Part shown: piece by piece, positions 8,918-17,838 of the stretch
Layout of the letters: every line of letters begins with the position of its first letter
Numbering within the stretch: position 1 is the stretch's first letter
Made by a program: the position numbers and the translations under genes
DNA from: Brooklawnia sp032229645
GTDB taxonomy: Bacteria > Actinomycetota > Actinomycetes > Propionibacteriales > Propionibacteriaceae
Assembly (NCBI GenBank): GCA_963722295.1
Contig: CAVRLB010000001.1
Location: 310,001 to 374,000, forward strand
Length of the DNA: 64,000 nucleotides
Direction: 5' to 3'
Notes under the pieces: generated by a model
Database searches by the model: none
What the model was told of the DNA's origin: nothing
Seen by the model: the letters and a program-made list of their open reading frames with translations, nothing else

Positions 8918-10261
8918 CTACTTGCTATATCCTGTGACGAGCCAGGTGCTCGTCCGTGACCGCAGCACGAGCACCAGCAGCCGGACGCTCATGAAAGCCC
9001 CGAAGTACGAGCTCCACAGCCAGACCATCGCGCCGATCCCGGACGGCTGACTCATGATCATGGCAGCGATCGCCACGACGAAGCTCAGCAGAGGCCACAG
9101 ACCGGCCAGCGCCAGATAGCGCACGTCCCCCGCCCCGATGAGCACGCCATCGAGGACGAACAGGATGCCGCACAGCGGCAGGAAGATCGCGGTCATCGCA
9201 AAACTCACCGGCAGCAGCGCGCGCACCGAGGCGTCCGGGGTGAACAGCATGCCGATGATCGGAGAACCGGCGGCCAGCAGCACACCGAGCACCACACCGA
9301 CCAGCACTCCCCAGCCGACGATCCGGTTGAGCTGACGGCGCACCCCGACGCTGTCACCGGCACCGAGGTCGTGGCCGATCATGGCTTGGGCAGCGATCGC
9401 CAGCGCGTCCATCGTGTTGACCAGCAGCATGTACGCCGACATGGTGATCTGCAGCGCGGCGAGTTCGGCGGTGCCCAGGCGGGCGGCTGCCCAGACCAGC
9501 ACGACCAGGACGATACGCAGTGTGAGCGTACGAAACAGCATCAGGGACGATGCGACGAAGGCTTGCCGCCGATCTCCGATGCCAGGTGCCAGCGAGACCC
9601 CGTTCGCGCTGGCGGCCCTGATGGCGACCAGCGCATAGACCGCTGCCATCAGTGTTTGGGTGATGGCCGTACCCAGTGCAGAGCCGGCGATACCCAATCC
9701 GAGCGGGTAGATGAACAGCCAGTTCAATGCCACGTTGACCACGCCGCCGCCGCCCGCGACCAGCAGCGGGGTGCGGGTGTCTTGCAGCCCGCGAAGCAGC
9801 CCGGCGGCCGCCAGCACGGTGAGCATGCCCGGCAGTCCCCACAGGCAGATCGCGATGTACCGGTACGCCTGTTCGGCGACAAGCGGATCAGGTGTGAAGG
9901 CCCCTGTGATCGCACGGCTGCTGGGAAGCCCCAGCAGCGCCAGGACGACACCGAGCCCGAGCCCGAGCCACATCCCCTCGATACCGGCACGGACCGCCCC
10001 GGGTTTGTCGCCGGCGCCGAGCCGACGGGCGACAAGAGGCGTGGTCGTGTAGCTCAGGAAGATACACAGGCCGATGACGGTCTGCATCACCGTCGACCCG
10101 ATCGACATGCCCGCGAGGACAGTCTGGCCCAGATGGCCGACCATCGCCGTGTCGGTGAGGACGAAGAGCGGCTCAGCGACCAACGCACCGAGGGCTGGGA
10201 CAGCGAGCAATCCCAGCCTGCGATCCATGGCGGTGATGCGCCACGGGGGCCTCAACGGCAC
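8918..10261 (-). CDS. MATE family efflux transporter (DinF-like)
   Basis: This is a cation-coupled MATE exporter of about 440 residues and 12 helices. The block PALGALVAEPLFVLTDTAMVG in helix 1 and GLLRGLQDTRTPL mid-protein are DinF-branch hallmarks. The upstream GTG 10261 gives 447 residues; ATG 10228 (starting MDRRLG) fits the family start better, but neither has a clear ribosome site. It lies 13 bases downstream of the L,D-transpeptidase stop and may be co-transcribed with it. Its substrate is unknown. Confidence 0.9.
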   Translation of the reverse strand: MPLRPPWRITAMDRRLGLLAVPALGALVAEPLFVLTDTAMVGHLGQTVLAGMSIGSTVMQTVIGLCIFLSYTTTPLVARRLGAGDKPGAVRAGIEGMWLGLGLGVVLALLGLPSSRAITGAFTPDPLVAEQAYRYIAICLWGLPGMLTVLAAAGLLRGLQDTRTPLLVAGGGGVVNVALNWLFIYPLGLGIAGSALGTAITQTLMAAVYALVAIRAASANGVSLAPGIGDRRQAFVASSLMLFRTLTLRIVLVVLVWAAARLGTAELAALQITMSAYMLLVNTMDALAIAAQAMIGHDLGAGDSVGVRRQLNRIVGWGVLVGVVLGVLLAAGSPIIGMLFTPDASVRALLPVSFAMTAIFLPLCGILFVLDGVLIGAGDVRYLALAGLWPLLSFVVAIAAMIMSQPSGIGAMVWLWSSYFGAFMSVRLLVLVLRSRTSTWLVTGYSK

Positions 10262-10274
10262 TGGCGGACTCTGA

Positions 10275-11774
10275 TCAGTAGTGACTCACCACGACCGTGC
10301 CCATCTGGGCCCAGCCGTAAATGAACTGTGCGTCTGCTACCGGCATATTGAGGCAGCCGTGCGAGCCACCAGGCCCGCTCCAACCGAACGAGTCACGCCA
10401 CGGAGCCCCGTGGAAGGCGATTGATCCGGTGAAATAGCTGACCCACGGGATGTTCTCTGAGACATAGGTTGTGCCGTCGAGATTGGTGCCGCGCATCGTC
10501 TGGGTCTGATACTTCAGATAGACGTTGAATTTGCCGGTCGGGGTCTCCATTCCGGGCATTCCGGGCACGAAGTACATCGGGCCGCGCACCGGGGTGGCGC
10601 CTTCGTAGGCGGTCGCCGAGTTGGTGCTCAGATTGACGTCGACCCACTGCTCTCCGGGCGCGGCCGCATAGACGAGGTTCTGAGCGCCTTCGGCGATCAC
10701 CTTGTCCTTGAAGGAAGGCTCCACCTGGTCGTAGCTGAAGGTGCCGGCATATGGCTGCCCGGAGCCGAGGGCTGCGATCAGTGCGTCGGTCATCTGGGCA
10801 GCGTTATTCACTTGCCAGCCCGGCCGGCCCTCTTGCGAGGTCGACAGCACGGTGCCCGCCTGGTTGACATTGCGGATGCCATTCACGACATCGACGTGGG
10901 TCGTCTCAGCGGTCTGCTGAACCCACTGGGCCGTCTTCTGCTGGTCGATGGTGGGCTGCCCGAGCGATCCATCGGGCTCAGTGGGGATGACGATCCACTG
11001 GGCCTTCTCGGCTGCGCTCGCCGGGTAGCTGTCAGACTCGCGTCCCGTCAGGCTCACGTCGTGTGCGATCAGGCCGTTCGCCTTGCCGGCGATGGTCTGG
11101 GCAAGCTCGGTCGGCGTCGTCGGATTCACCTGGGTGGTGGTGAGCTGCACCGTTTGCGGGGTGAGGGTCTCGGCCGCGCGGGTGGCTGCGGTGCTCACTT
11201 CGGAGGCATCCACGCCGAGGCCCGGCTGCGCCGGATCGGTGACGAAAGAGGCGCCGTCGGGCGCGAGCTTGACGGTCGCATCGGTTGCGGGCTGGCCGAA
11301 CTCGGAGATCAGATTGTTGATGACGCTGTCGAGCGCGGCTTCATCGACGGTCATGACGGTGGGGGTGTCATGTTTGATGAAGACAGCCGAATACCGCTGG
11401 CCCAGATGGCTGTTCGCGGCGAAGGCTTCACTCGCGGTCGCGGCGGCGTCCACGGAGATGCCGAGGTCGGCGAGGCTGAGTTCGCGGCTGTGACCGTCGA
11501 TTTCTAGCGTCAGGGTGACCTGCTCGGCGCGCTCGCTGAGTTGCTCGACGAGCTGATCTTTGGTCTGTCCGGTGACCGGCGTTCCTGCCACGGACGACCC
11601 CGGCAATCCATGGGTGGAAAAATAGGCGCCATAGACGACAGCGCCGATACCGAGCGCCATCACAAGTCCCGATATCACCCAGAAGATAAGCCGATGGGTA
11701 ACCTTCTTCTGCTTCACGAGTGATAGTCTAGGCGACCGCGGTCGCATCGCGAATTCTGCGCCAGGATCTGACAT
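10275..11774 (-). CDS. L,D-transpeptidase with YkuD catalytic domain
   Basis: This is a membrane-anchored cell-wall enzyme forming 3-3 peptidoglycan crosslinks outside the membrane. One N-terminal helix lies at about residues 28-50, followed by two repeated putative peptidoglycan-binding segments (PG_binding_4-like, about residues 60-330), then the YkuD domain. The domain ends in the catalytic pattern HGAPW...GGSHGCLNM, with the nucleophilic Cys near residue 475. The start is uncertain: ATG 11774, ATG 11747 and a GTG near 11717 are all in frame, and none has a strong ribosome site. Confidence 0.92.
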   Translation of the reverse strand: MSDPGAEFAMRPRSPRLSLVKQKKVTHRLIFWVISGLVMALGIGAVVYGAYFSTHGLPGSSVAGTPVTGQTKDQLVEQLSERAEQVTLTLEIDGHSRELSLADLGISVDAAATASEAFAANSHLGQRYSAVFIKHDTPTVMTVDEAALDSVINNLISEFGQPATDATVKLAPDGASFVTDPAQPGLGVDASEVSTAATRAAETLTPQTVQLTTTQVNPTTPTELAQTIAGKANGLIAHDVSLTGRESDSYPASAAEKAQWIVIPTEPDGSLGQPTIDQQKTAQWVQQTAETTHVDVVNGIRNVNQAGTVLSTSQEGRPGWQVNNAAQMTDALIAALGSGQPYAGTFSYDQVEPSFKDKVIAEGAQNLVYAAAPGEQWVDVNLSTNSATAYEGATPVRGPMYFVPGMPGMETPTGKFNVYLKYQTQTMRGTNLDGTTYVSENIPWVSYFTGSIAFHGAPWRDSFGWSGPGGSHGCLNMPVADAQFIYGWAQMGTVVVSHY

Positions 11775-11900
11775 CGCCAGGCCGTCGGATCGAGACTCGG
11801 TGGGCGCGCGTACGCTGCTATTCCTCCGCTACGCGCTATCGCCACGGCTAGGATTGTCCAACAGATGACGACAAGGAAGTCGGCAACAGCGGAGGTCATC

Positions 11901-12860
11901 ATGAGTGAGCAGACACGTGGCGCAGGTCGGATCCGCCTGGATACCGCAGGCCGGATCGTGGTGGGGACCGATGGATCCGAACGCGCGCACAAGGCAGTGA
12001 ATTGGGCGGCTGGCCGAGCGGTGGCGCGGGATCTGCCGTTGCTGGTGGTGATGATCATTCCGGGGCCCCAGGTCGGTCGTACCTTCACTGCCGTGACCGA
12101 TGCCTTCCAGGGCCAGTTCAAGGCCCGTTGCCAGCAGCGACTGGACGCCGAGCTGGACCGCCTCCGCGCAGCTCAGCCGCAGCTGGACGTCAGCGCAGAA
12201 CTCGTCGAGGGCTACGCATCCTACGTGTTGGCGCAGGCTTCGAAGAATGCCGCACAGGTCGTGGTTGGTGCTCGCGGTCAGCACGCGCCGATGTCGGTCA
12301 AGCTGCTGGGCGGGGTTTCGGACGCAGTGGTGGCTCACGCCCACGGGCCGGTGGCAGTGATCACCGATGAAGCGCAGGAGAATCCGGACGGTCCCGTGGT
12401 CGTCGGCATCGACGATTCGAATGAGGCCAGAGCCGCCGCCAAGCTTGCCTTCGAGGCCGCGCAGCTGCGTGGCGTTCCGCTGATCGCGATTCATGCCTGG
12501 GACTACGCGATGCTCGGCACACCGTGGGAATACGACATCTGGGATGAATCGATGTCGGAGATCATGGACTCGCTGACCAAGAACATCAAAGGCGTCTTCG
12601 CCGACATCAAAGCGCAATACCCCAGCGTCCAGGTGGAGCTGCGAGTGGTGGATTCGAGTCCGTCCCAGGCGTTGATCGACGCATCGATCGATGCTGGCTT
12701 GGTTGTCGTCGGGTCGCGCGGGCGCGGTGGCTTCACCGGGCTGCTGCTGGGGTCGACGAGCAAGCGGGTGCTACGCGACGCGCACTGCCCCGTCATTGTG
12801 ACGCGAGCCGAAAAGGACATGGCGACCGGGCAATCGTCCGGCAACGAGATGACCGGCTGA
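11901..12860 (+). CDS. Universal stress protein, tandem UspA domains
   Basis: This cytoplasmic protein of 319 residues has two UspA domains (about residues 17-155 and 165-305). Each ends in the ATP-binding motif G-2x-G-9x-G(S/T): VVVGARGQHAPMSVKLLGG in the first and VVVGSRGRGGFTGLLLGS in the second. ATG 11901 is chosen because GGAGGT lies 4 bases upstream; an upstream in-frame ATG at 11865 lacks one. Tandem ATP-binding Usps in actinobacteria are tied to hypoxia and stationary phase, but no control site is visible here. Confidence 0.95.
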   Translation: MSEQTRGAGRIRLDTAGRIVVGTDGSERAHKAVNWAAGRAVARDLPLLVVMIIPGPQVGRTFTAVTDAFQGQFKARCQQRLDAELDRLRAAQPQLDVSAELVEGYASYVLAQASKNAAQVVVGARGQHAPMSVKLLGGVSDAVVAHAHGPVAVITDEAQENPDGPVVVGIDDSNEARAAAKLAFEAAQLRGVPLIAIHAWDYAMLGTPWEYDIWDESMSEIMDSLTKNIKGVFADIKAQYPSVQVELRVVDSSPSQALIDASIDAGLVVVGSRGRGGFTGLLLGSTSKRVLRDAHCPVIVTRAEKDMATGQSSGNEMTG

Positions 12861-12907
12861 GCGGCGGAGCATACTGAGCCTGACGGATCGACTGCTGAGA
12901 GGGTGTC

Positions 12908-13582
12908 ATGGCTCGATATCTCTCCCAGATGGCGGCGCTCGGCGTGGTCGGCTTCGATCCGCTGGGCGCCATCGTCATGCTCGCTTTCATCGCCGGCGGC
13001 GCACACTTCGCGCACACCGTGGTCTTCACGGCAGTCAACTGGGTGACGATCGTCGTGCTGGGCGCCGCGGCCGGCAGTGCGGTGGACCTCGTGGCGGGGC
13101 CGCTACGTCATTGGTTCTCCTCGGTACCGCGGTGGGCATGGATCGTCGCCGAAATCGTCGCCGTCATCGTCTTGGTGAGCTGGGCCCTGGTCCGGCTGCG
13201 TGCGGGTATCGGACCGGAGAAGCAGCAGAGCGCGCGACCGGCCAGGCTGTGGATGCTGATCGGGATCGCCGCCGGGCTGGCGGTCAGCATGTTCGCTGAT
13301 CCCGGCTATGCCGGCGCGGTGCTGGCTGGTGCTGCGCATCCGCTCTGGTGGCGGGTCGTCGGACTGACGCTGTGGTATCTGATCGCCATGTCCGCGCTTG
13401 TTGTGGTCTGTATTGCCGACGGTTTCGGTGCTACCGCGCCGGTCAGTGCGTGGATGCATCGGTGGCTGAGCAGGTCGCGGCGGCCGCTGTGGACCCTCGG
13501 TACGGCACTGATCGTGGTCGTCTCGGTGCTGCTGGCCATCGACACCGTGCTTCTTGCCACCACCGGAAGATTCGTGCCATAG
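12908..13582 (+). CDS. Hypothetical multi-pass membrane protein
   Basis: This 224-residue protein has about six predicted membrane helices (roughly residues 18-36, 40-60, 75-96, 113-130, 150-170 and 196-216). No family was recognised. It follows the universal stress protein gene by 47 bases on the same strand, so they may share a transcript. Its 3-prime end meets the convergent lysR gene with 39 bases between stops. Confidence 0.75.
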   Translation: MARYLSQMAALGVVGFDPLGAIVMLAFIAGGAHFAHTVVFTAVNWVTIVVLGAAAGSAVDLVAGPLRHWFSSVPRWAWIVAEIVAVIVLVSWALVRLRAGIGPEKQQSARPARLWMLIGIAAGLAVSMFADPGYAGAVLAGAAHPLWWRVVGLTLWYLIAMSALVVVCIADGFGATAPVSAWMHRWLSRSRRPLWTLGTALIVVVSVLLAIDTVLLATTGRFVP

Positions 13583-13621
13583 AGATCGGCGTGCGGACCT
13601 GTTGACGTCCGGGGGTGGTGC

Positions 13622-14500
13622 TCAGCCAGCCTCGGCCAGGGAGCGCGCGTCCGCCAAGAAGAGTCCCGGGGTGGACTCGGGATCCTGATCGGACCGCCAG
13701 ATCAGGCCGATCTGCCGGGTGCGCCGGGTACGCAGCGGGACGAAGACCGCCCCGCTCAACAGCAGGTAGGGGTCGGCAGGCAACAGGGCGACACCGACTC
13801 CGGCGACGACAAGTCCTGCGACGGTGGACAGTTCGTCGGATTCAAACGCCACCCGGACGTGGATGTCCTCGTCGGCGGCCACCTCAGTGAGCAGATCGCG
13901 GGAGTGGAAGCCCTCCGGGGTGGAAATGAACGGTTCATCGGCCACGTCCGCGATTTCGACGATTGTCTGCGCGGCGAGGCGGTGATCCGCCGATACGCAC
14001 AACGCCAGAGGCTGGCTCCTCATCTCGAGCCAGGCGAGGTCGTCTCGATCCGGACGCGGCGAGCTGAGCGCGATGTCGGACTCGTCATTCAGCACCCGCT
14101 CGACGAGTTCTGCGCCGGTCCCCTGGTGAAGCTTGATCTCGGCCCGCGGATGGGCGGTCGCAAAGCCCCGGATGAGTTGCGGAGCCAGCCAGGTACCCAG
14201 CGAATGCAGGAAATCGAAACGCACCAGGCCGGTCTGCGGGTCGAGCAGCCGACGGACTTCCGATTCGGCAAGGTCGAGTTGGGTGACGGCGGCACGGACC
14301 CTGCTGCGCAGTGCCCGCCCACGAGTGTTGAGGCTGAGCGAGCGTCCATGCCGGTCGAACAGGGTCGTGCCCATCCGCTCTTCGAGGCGCGCGAGTCTGC
14401 GCGACAGGGTGGGTTGCGGCATCCGTAACTCCGCTGCCGCCTGCCCGGCATGCTCGGTTTCGGCGAGCACCAGGAACCAGGACAAGTCATCGGAGAGCAT
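13622..14500 (-). CDS. LysR family transcriptional regulator
   Basis: This 292-residue regulator has the N-terminal winged helix at residues 1-60 with the LTTR recognition helix MPQPTLSRRLARLEERMG, followed by a periplasmic-binding-like effector domain. It is divergent from the MFS gene on its right, the usual layout of an LTTR controlling its neighbour, and an imperfect palindrome lies between them. Its effector is unknown. Confidence 0.93.
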   Translation of the reverse strand: MLSDDLSWFLVLAETEHAGQAAAELRMPQPTLSRRLARLEERMGTTLFDRHGRSLSLNTRGRALRSRVRAAVTQLDLAESEVRRLLDPQTGLVRFDFLHSLGTWLAPQLIRGFATAHPRAEIKLHQGTGAELVERVLNDESDIALSSPRPDRDDLAWLEMRSQPLALCVSADHRLAAQTIVEIADVADEPFISTPEGFHSRDLLTEVAADEDIHVRVAFESDELSTVAGLVVAGVGVALLPADPYLLLSGAVFVPLRTRRTRQIGLIWRSDQDPESTPGLFLADARSLAEAG

Positions 14501-14521
14501 GCCAGCAGCCTAATACTGGCT

Positions 14522-14549
14522 ATGCATCAATTCAGATCTATTCATGCAT
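14522..14549. promoter_or_regulatory. Candidate LysR binding site
   Basis: ATGCAT occurs at both ends of this stretch (14522-14527 and 14543-14548), flanking an AGATCT centre in an imperfect dyad. It sits 22 bases upstream of the lysR start and before the likely MFS start, where a divergent operator would be expected. Confidence 0.4.
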
Positions 14550-14584
14550 TTCCATTCGAGTCGCGCGAGGTTCACAGTGAAGAT

Positions 14585-15841
14585 GTGACCGCGACAGCAA
14601 TTGCTCCAACCCCGCAGCTCCCGACTATCCCCGGGCAGATCCGTGCGGCGATGCCCCAGGGTCTGCAACGCGGCGAGCGAGGCTACCGCAGGGCGTCCCT
14701 CGCGCTACTGGCCGCTGGACTGGCATCATTCAACGCGCTCTACTGCACCCAGGCACTGATGCCGACGCTGTCGGCAGATCTGGGAGCCAGCCCCGCGCAG
14801 GCCGCGCTGACCGTGAGCGCAACCACCGGTGTGCTGGCGATCTCGATCCTGCCCGCCTCCGTACTCTCGGAACGGTTCGGTCGCGGGCGTGTCATCATGA
14901 TCTCCGCGCTGGCCGCGACCATCGTGGGCCTGCTACTGCCCTTCGCTCCGAGCCTGTCCTGGCTGATTGCCGGACGGGCGCTGCAAGGCCTGCTGATCGC
15001 CGGCGTGCCGGCCACCGCGATGGCGTGGCTCGCGCAGGAGATTCACCCGCGGGACCTGCCCCGGGCGATGGGGCTCTACGTCGCAGGCAACTCCATTGGT
15101 GGGTTGCTTGGGCGCTTGATCCCCTCTGGGCTGCTGCAAGTGGCCGACTGGCGGGTGGCACTGGGCGTCGACATGGGGTTTGCGCTCACCTGCGCGATCA
15201 TCATCGCGACCATCATTCCGGCCGAGCGCCGCTTCACCCCGAAACGGCTGCGAGTGCGCTCCGAGTTGCGCACCATGGTGGCCCAGTGGCGTGACCGTCG
15301 GCTGGGTGCGCTCTTCGGAGTCGGTTTCATCTTCATGGGAGCCTTCGTCTCCCTCTACGACTTTCTCGGCTACCGGCTCAGCGAGGTCTTCGGACTGCCC
15401 GCTTCGGCGATCGGACTGGTCTTCCTGCTTTACCTGTTCGGCACCGTTGCGTCCGCGCAGGTCGGCAGGCTCGTTTTCAAGCGCGGACGAAGCACCGCGA
15501 TGCTCATCGGGGCCGCCATGACCATCGTCGGGTTGCCGCTGACCGCCGGGAGCGAGCTCTGGTTGGTGCTGCCGGGAGTCGCGCTGTTCACCTACGGCTT
15601 CTTCACCGTGCATTCGGTGGCATCCGGATGGGTTGGCGCACTCGCCCCGGCCAGCAGAGGCGAAGCGTCCGGAATGTATCTGGCCTGCTACTACCTGGGC
15701 TCGTCGATCGTCGGCTACCTCTCGGGCCACATCATGCATGCCTTCGGATGGTGGGGTCTGATCGGCTGGCTGGTTGCGTTGATCGGCATCGGATGCGCGC
15801 TGACCGGGGTGGTCGCGCGGTCAGCCAGGGCGCGGACCTGA
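14585..15841 (+). CDS. MFS transporter (YnfM-like, putative sugar/drug efflux)
   Basis: This 12-helix exporter has an RRASLALLAAGLASFNALYC first helix and a PATAMAWLAQEIHP segment, which place it near YnfM/arabinose-efflux permeases. GTG 14585 gives 418 residues and a family-like N-terminus; the frame is open upstream to 14450, but that would overlap lysR, and ATG 14522 falls in the candidate operator. It is probably controlled by the divergent LysR protein. Confidence 0.88.
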   Translation: MTATAIAPTPQLPTIPGQIRAAMPQGLQRGERGYRRASLALLAAGLASFNALYCTQALMPTLSADLGASPAQAALTVSATTGVLAISILPASVLSERFGRGRVIMISALAATIVGLLLPFAPSLSWLIAGRALQGLLIAGVPATAMAWLAQEIHPRDLPRAMGLYVAGNSIGGLLGRLIPSGLLQVADWRVALGVDMGFALTCAIIIATIIPAERRFTPKRLRVRSELRTMVAQWRDRRLGALFGVGFIFMGAFVSLYDFLGYRLSEVFGLPASAIGLVFLLYLFGTVASAQVGRLVFKRGRSTAMLIGAAMTIVGLPLTAGSELWLVLPGVALFTYGFFTVHSVASGWVGALAPASRGEASGMYLACYYLGSSIVGYLSGHIMHAFGWWGLIGWLVALIGIGCALTGVVARSARART

Positions 15842-15892
15842 TTTGTGCCCCGGCGGCGGAGACGGACCGCACTCCGAAGCGGAGAACCGAAA

Positions 15893-16705
15893 CTACTTCG
15901 TCAGCCGCGAGCCATTCTCGTCCGATCGGACGAGGACGCGCGACCGATTTCGGTAGACGACAGCGTTTGCGGCGATGATTGCGACTATTGCCGCAATCGC
16001 GGCGACCGCTGTCGGCGTCGAATACAACGGGCCGGCCAGGCGTCCGGCTGCTATCCACGCGAGCGCCCAGGCCATCGCAGCGCTGATGGCCCAGCGTCCG
16101 CCCAGACGCACCGCGAAGACAATTCCCAGCAGAGTCGCGACCGCGAGTACGGCGACCGCGAGAACGTCGGACCAAGGATGCTCGGGGTTGAATCCCGAGC
16201 CAATCAGCGCGACCGTGACGTTCGCGATGCTGGCCACGCTGACCCAGCCCAGATAGACGCCGAAGGTGCCGTCCACCACGATGGCCTCGATCCGTGACCC
16301 TGGTGGGCTCTCCCCCAACCGCTGCAGCAAGACGCCCAGCACGAGCGCCAATGTGAGGATCACGACGACGCTCAGCCATAGCCGGCCGGTCTGTGTGATT
16401 GCTAGCCAGAGGGAATTGAGCAGCATTGAGGCTGCGGCCGGCCAGGCGATCTTGGCCGCTCGCGGGCTGTCGACGGCTCGCCACTGCCAGATCACATATC
16501 CGGCAAGGCCCAGATAGATCAGCGACCAGATAGAGAACGCAGGCGAGTCGGGGGTGAGCAGCGTCGCATCGGCTGCGAAAACGCCACCGGACGACTCCTC
16601 AACGCTGGTGCCGATCACACCAAACCCGACCAAGGTCCCGACTGCCATCACGATGGCGGACAACGTCACGACCAGTGGCCGCAGTAGCTGTTTCGATGTC
16701 AACAT
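15893..16705 (-). CDS. TspO/MBR-related tryptophan-rich membrane protein
   Basis: This protein of 270 residues carries the TspO-like signature PAFSIWSLIYLGLAGYVIWQW near residues 54-76 and NSLWLAITQTG further on, within about seven hydrophobic helices. TspO relatives bind porphyrins and act in stress or light responses. ATG 16705 has AAGGAG 4 bases upstream. The start overlaps the photolyase stop by seven bases, so it is the last gene of the mmpL-phr unit. Its length exceeds classic TspO (about 160), so the exact subfamily is uncertain. Confidence 0.72.
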   Translation of the reverse strand: MLTSKQLLRPLVVTLSAIVMAVGTLVGFGVIGTSVEESSGGVFAADATLLTPDSPAFSIWSLIYLGLAGYVIWQWRAVDSPRAAKIAWPAAASMLLNSLWLAITQTGRLWLSVVVILTLALVLGVLLQRLGESPPGSRIEAIVVDGTFGVYLGWVSVASIANVTVALIGSGFNPEHPWSDVLAVAVLAVATLLGIVFAVRLGGRWAISAAMAWALAWIAAGRLAGPLYSTPTAVAAIAAIVAIIAANAVVYRNRSRVLVRSDENGSRLTK

Positions 16706-17838
16706 TCGCTCCTTTTCGTCAGCAGTGGTGAAAGGCAGGACCACTCCCGGCCGGTGAGAAACGAAGCCGTGACCATGCGGACTCGGTTGTGCATCCATCC
16801 GGTTCGCCACAGCTCCCGCATGCCGGCATCGACCAGCGCGATACCGGTGTGGCCCTCCTGCCAAACCTGCAAGAGGTCCGGACGAAGCGCGGGCCACGGG
16901 AAGTGGTCGAAATTCCGCCGCCAGTTCTTGGTCGCCAAATCGGGGAAGTGGTACAGCGTGTGCCAGGCGAACTCGCGCCAGCCGATCTCGCCCAGGAAAC
17001 ACCCCACCGACTCCGAGGCCACCAGGTGGTCGCGCTGATACCCGATCGCGGCGTGCCAAACCTGGTGGGGGCTGATCTCTCCCCAACGCAGGTGGGGTGA
17101 CAGTCCAGAACTTCCTCGCACACCAGGAATCTCCCGGTCCGTGGCGTATCTCTCGAGCCGATCACCGAGGAACTCGTCCAACACCTGCTGCCCTGAAACC
17201 TCGCCCGGCTGCCATGCCTCACGTAGCCCCTCGGCCCAGTCCGGACGCTTCGGCAACAGGTCCAATTGCTCAAGCGTCAAGCCACCAACTCTGGTGACAC
17301 CCATAGATCGGGCCGGTTGTTGGGGTGCAGGCAACGGCAGGCGAGGTGTCGGACCAGATGTGCAGGCACGCCAAAATGGTGTGAAGACCGAATACGGCTC
17401 GCCTTTGCGGGTGTGGATCGTCCAAGGTTCGAAGAGAAGACCGGCGGCGAAGCTCTCCGCCTCGAGCCCCTGGTCGATCAGGGATTTCTTCAGCTTGGCG
17501 TCCACCAAGCGTTCCGGCCCGCCGTAGCGCCGGTTCCAGAAAATGGCAGCGGCACCGACCGCAGCGACAACCTCGTCCACCACTTTCTCTGCGGGGCCGC
17601 GGCGCAGCACAAGCGAGATACCGAGGCCGGCAAGGGCGGACGCCACCGCGGAAAGGCTGTGGTGCAGCCACCATTTGGCCGCACCGCCGAGTGGCCGCAC
17701 ACCTGGGGATTCTTCGTCGAGGACAAAGAGGGCGATCACCGGCGCCCGGTGGCTCAATGCGGCAGTCAAAGCCGGATTGTCAGCGATCCGAAGATCGTCG
17801 CGGAACCACACCACGACCGGTCTGGACACAGTGGTCAT
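16699..17838 (-). pseudogene. phr: Deoxyribodipyrimidine photolyase, C-terminally truncated
   Basis: The protein begins as a normal class I CPD photolyase (VVWFRDDLRIADNPAL; photolyase antenna-binding domain to about residue 130; FAD domain with RWGEISPHQVWHA and WREFAWHTLYHFP). It then stops at 379 residues, shortly after WMHNRVRMVTASFL. Known photolyases continue about 100 residues, including the segment with the conserved Asn and Trp residues contacting FAD and feeding electrons. The final 18 or so residues here resemble nothing in the family, and other frames show no remnant, so the end was probably deleted. Start ATG overlaps the mmpL stop (ATGA). Repair activity is doubtful. Confidence 0.85.
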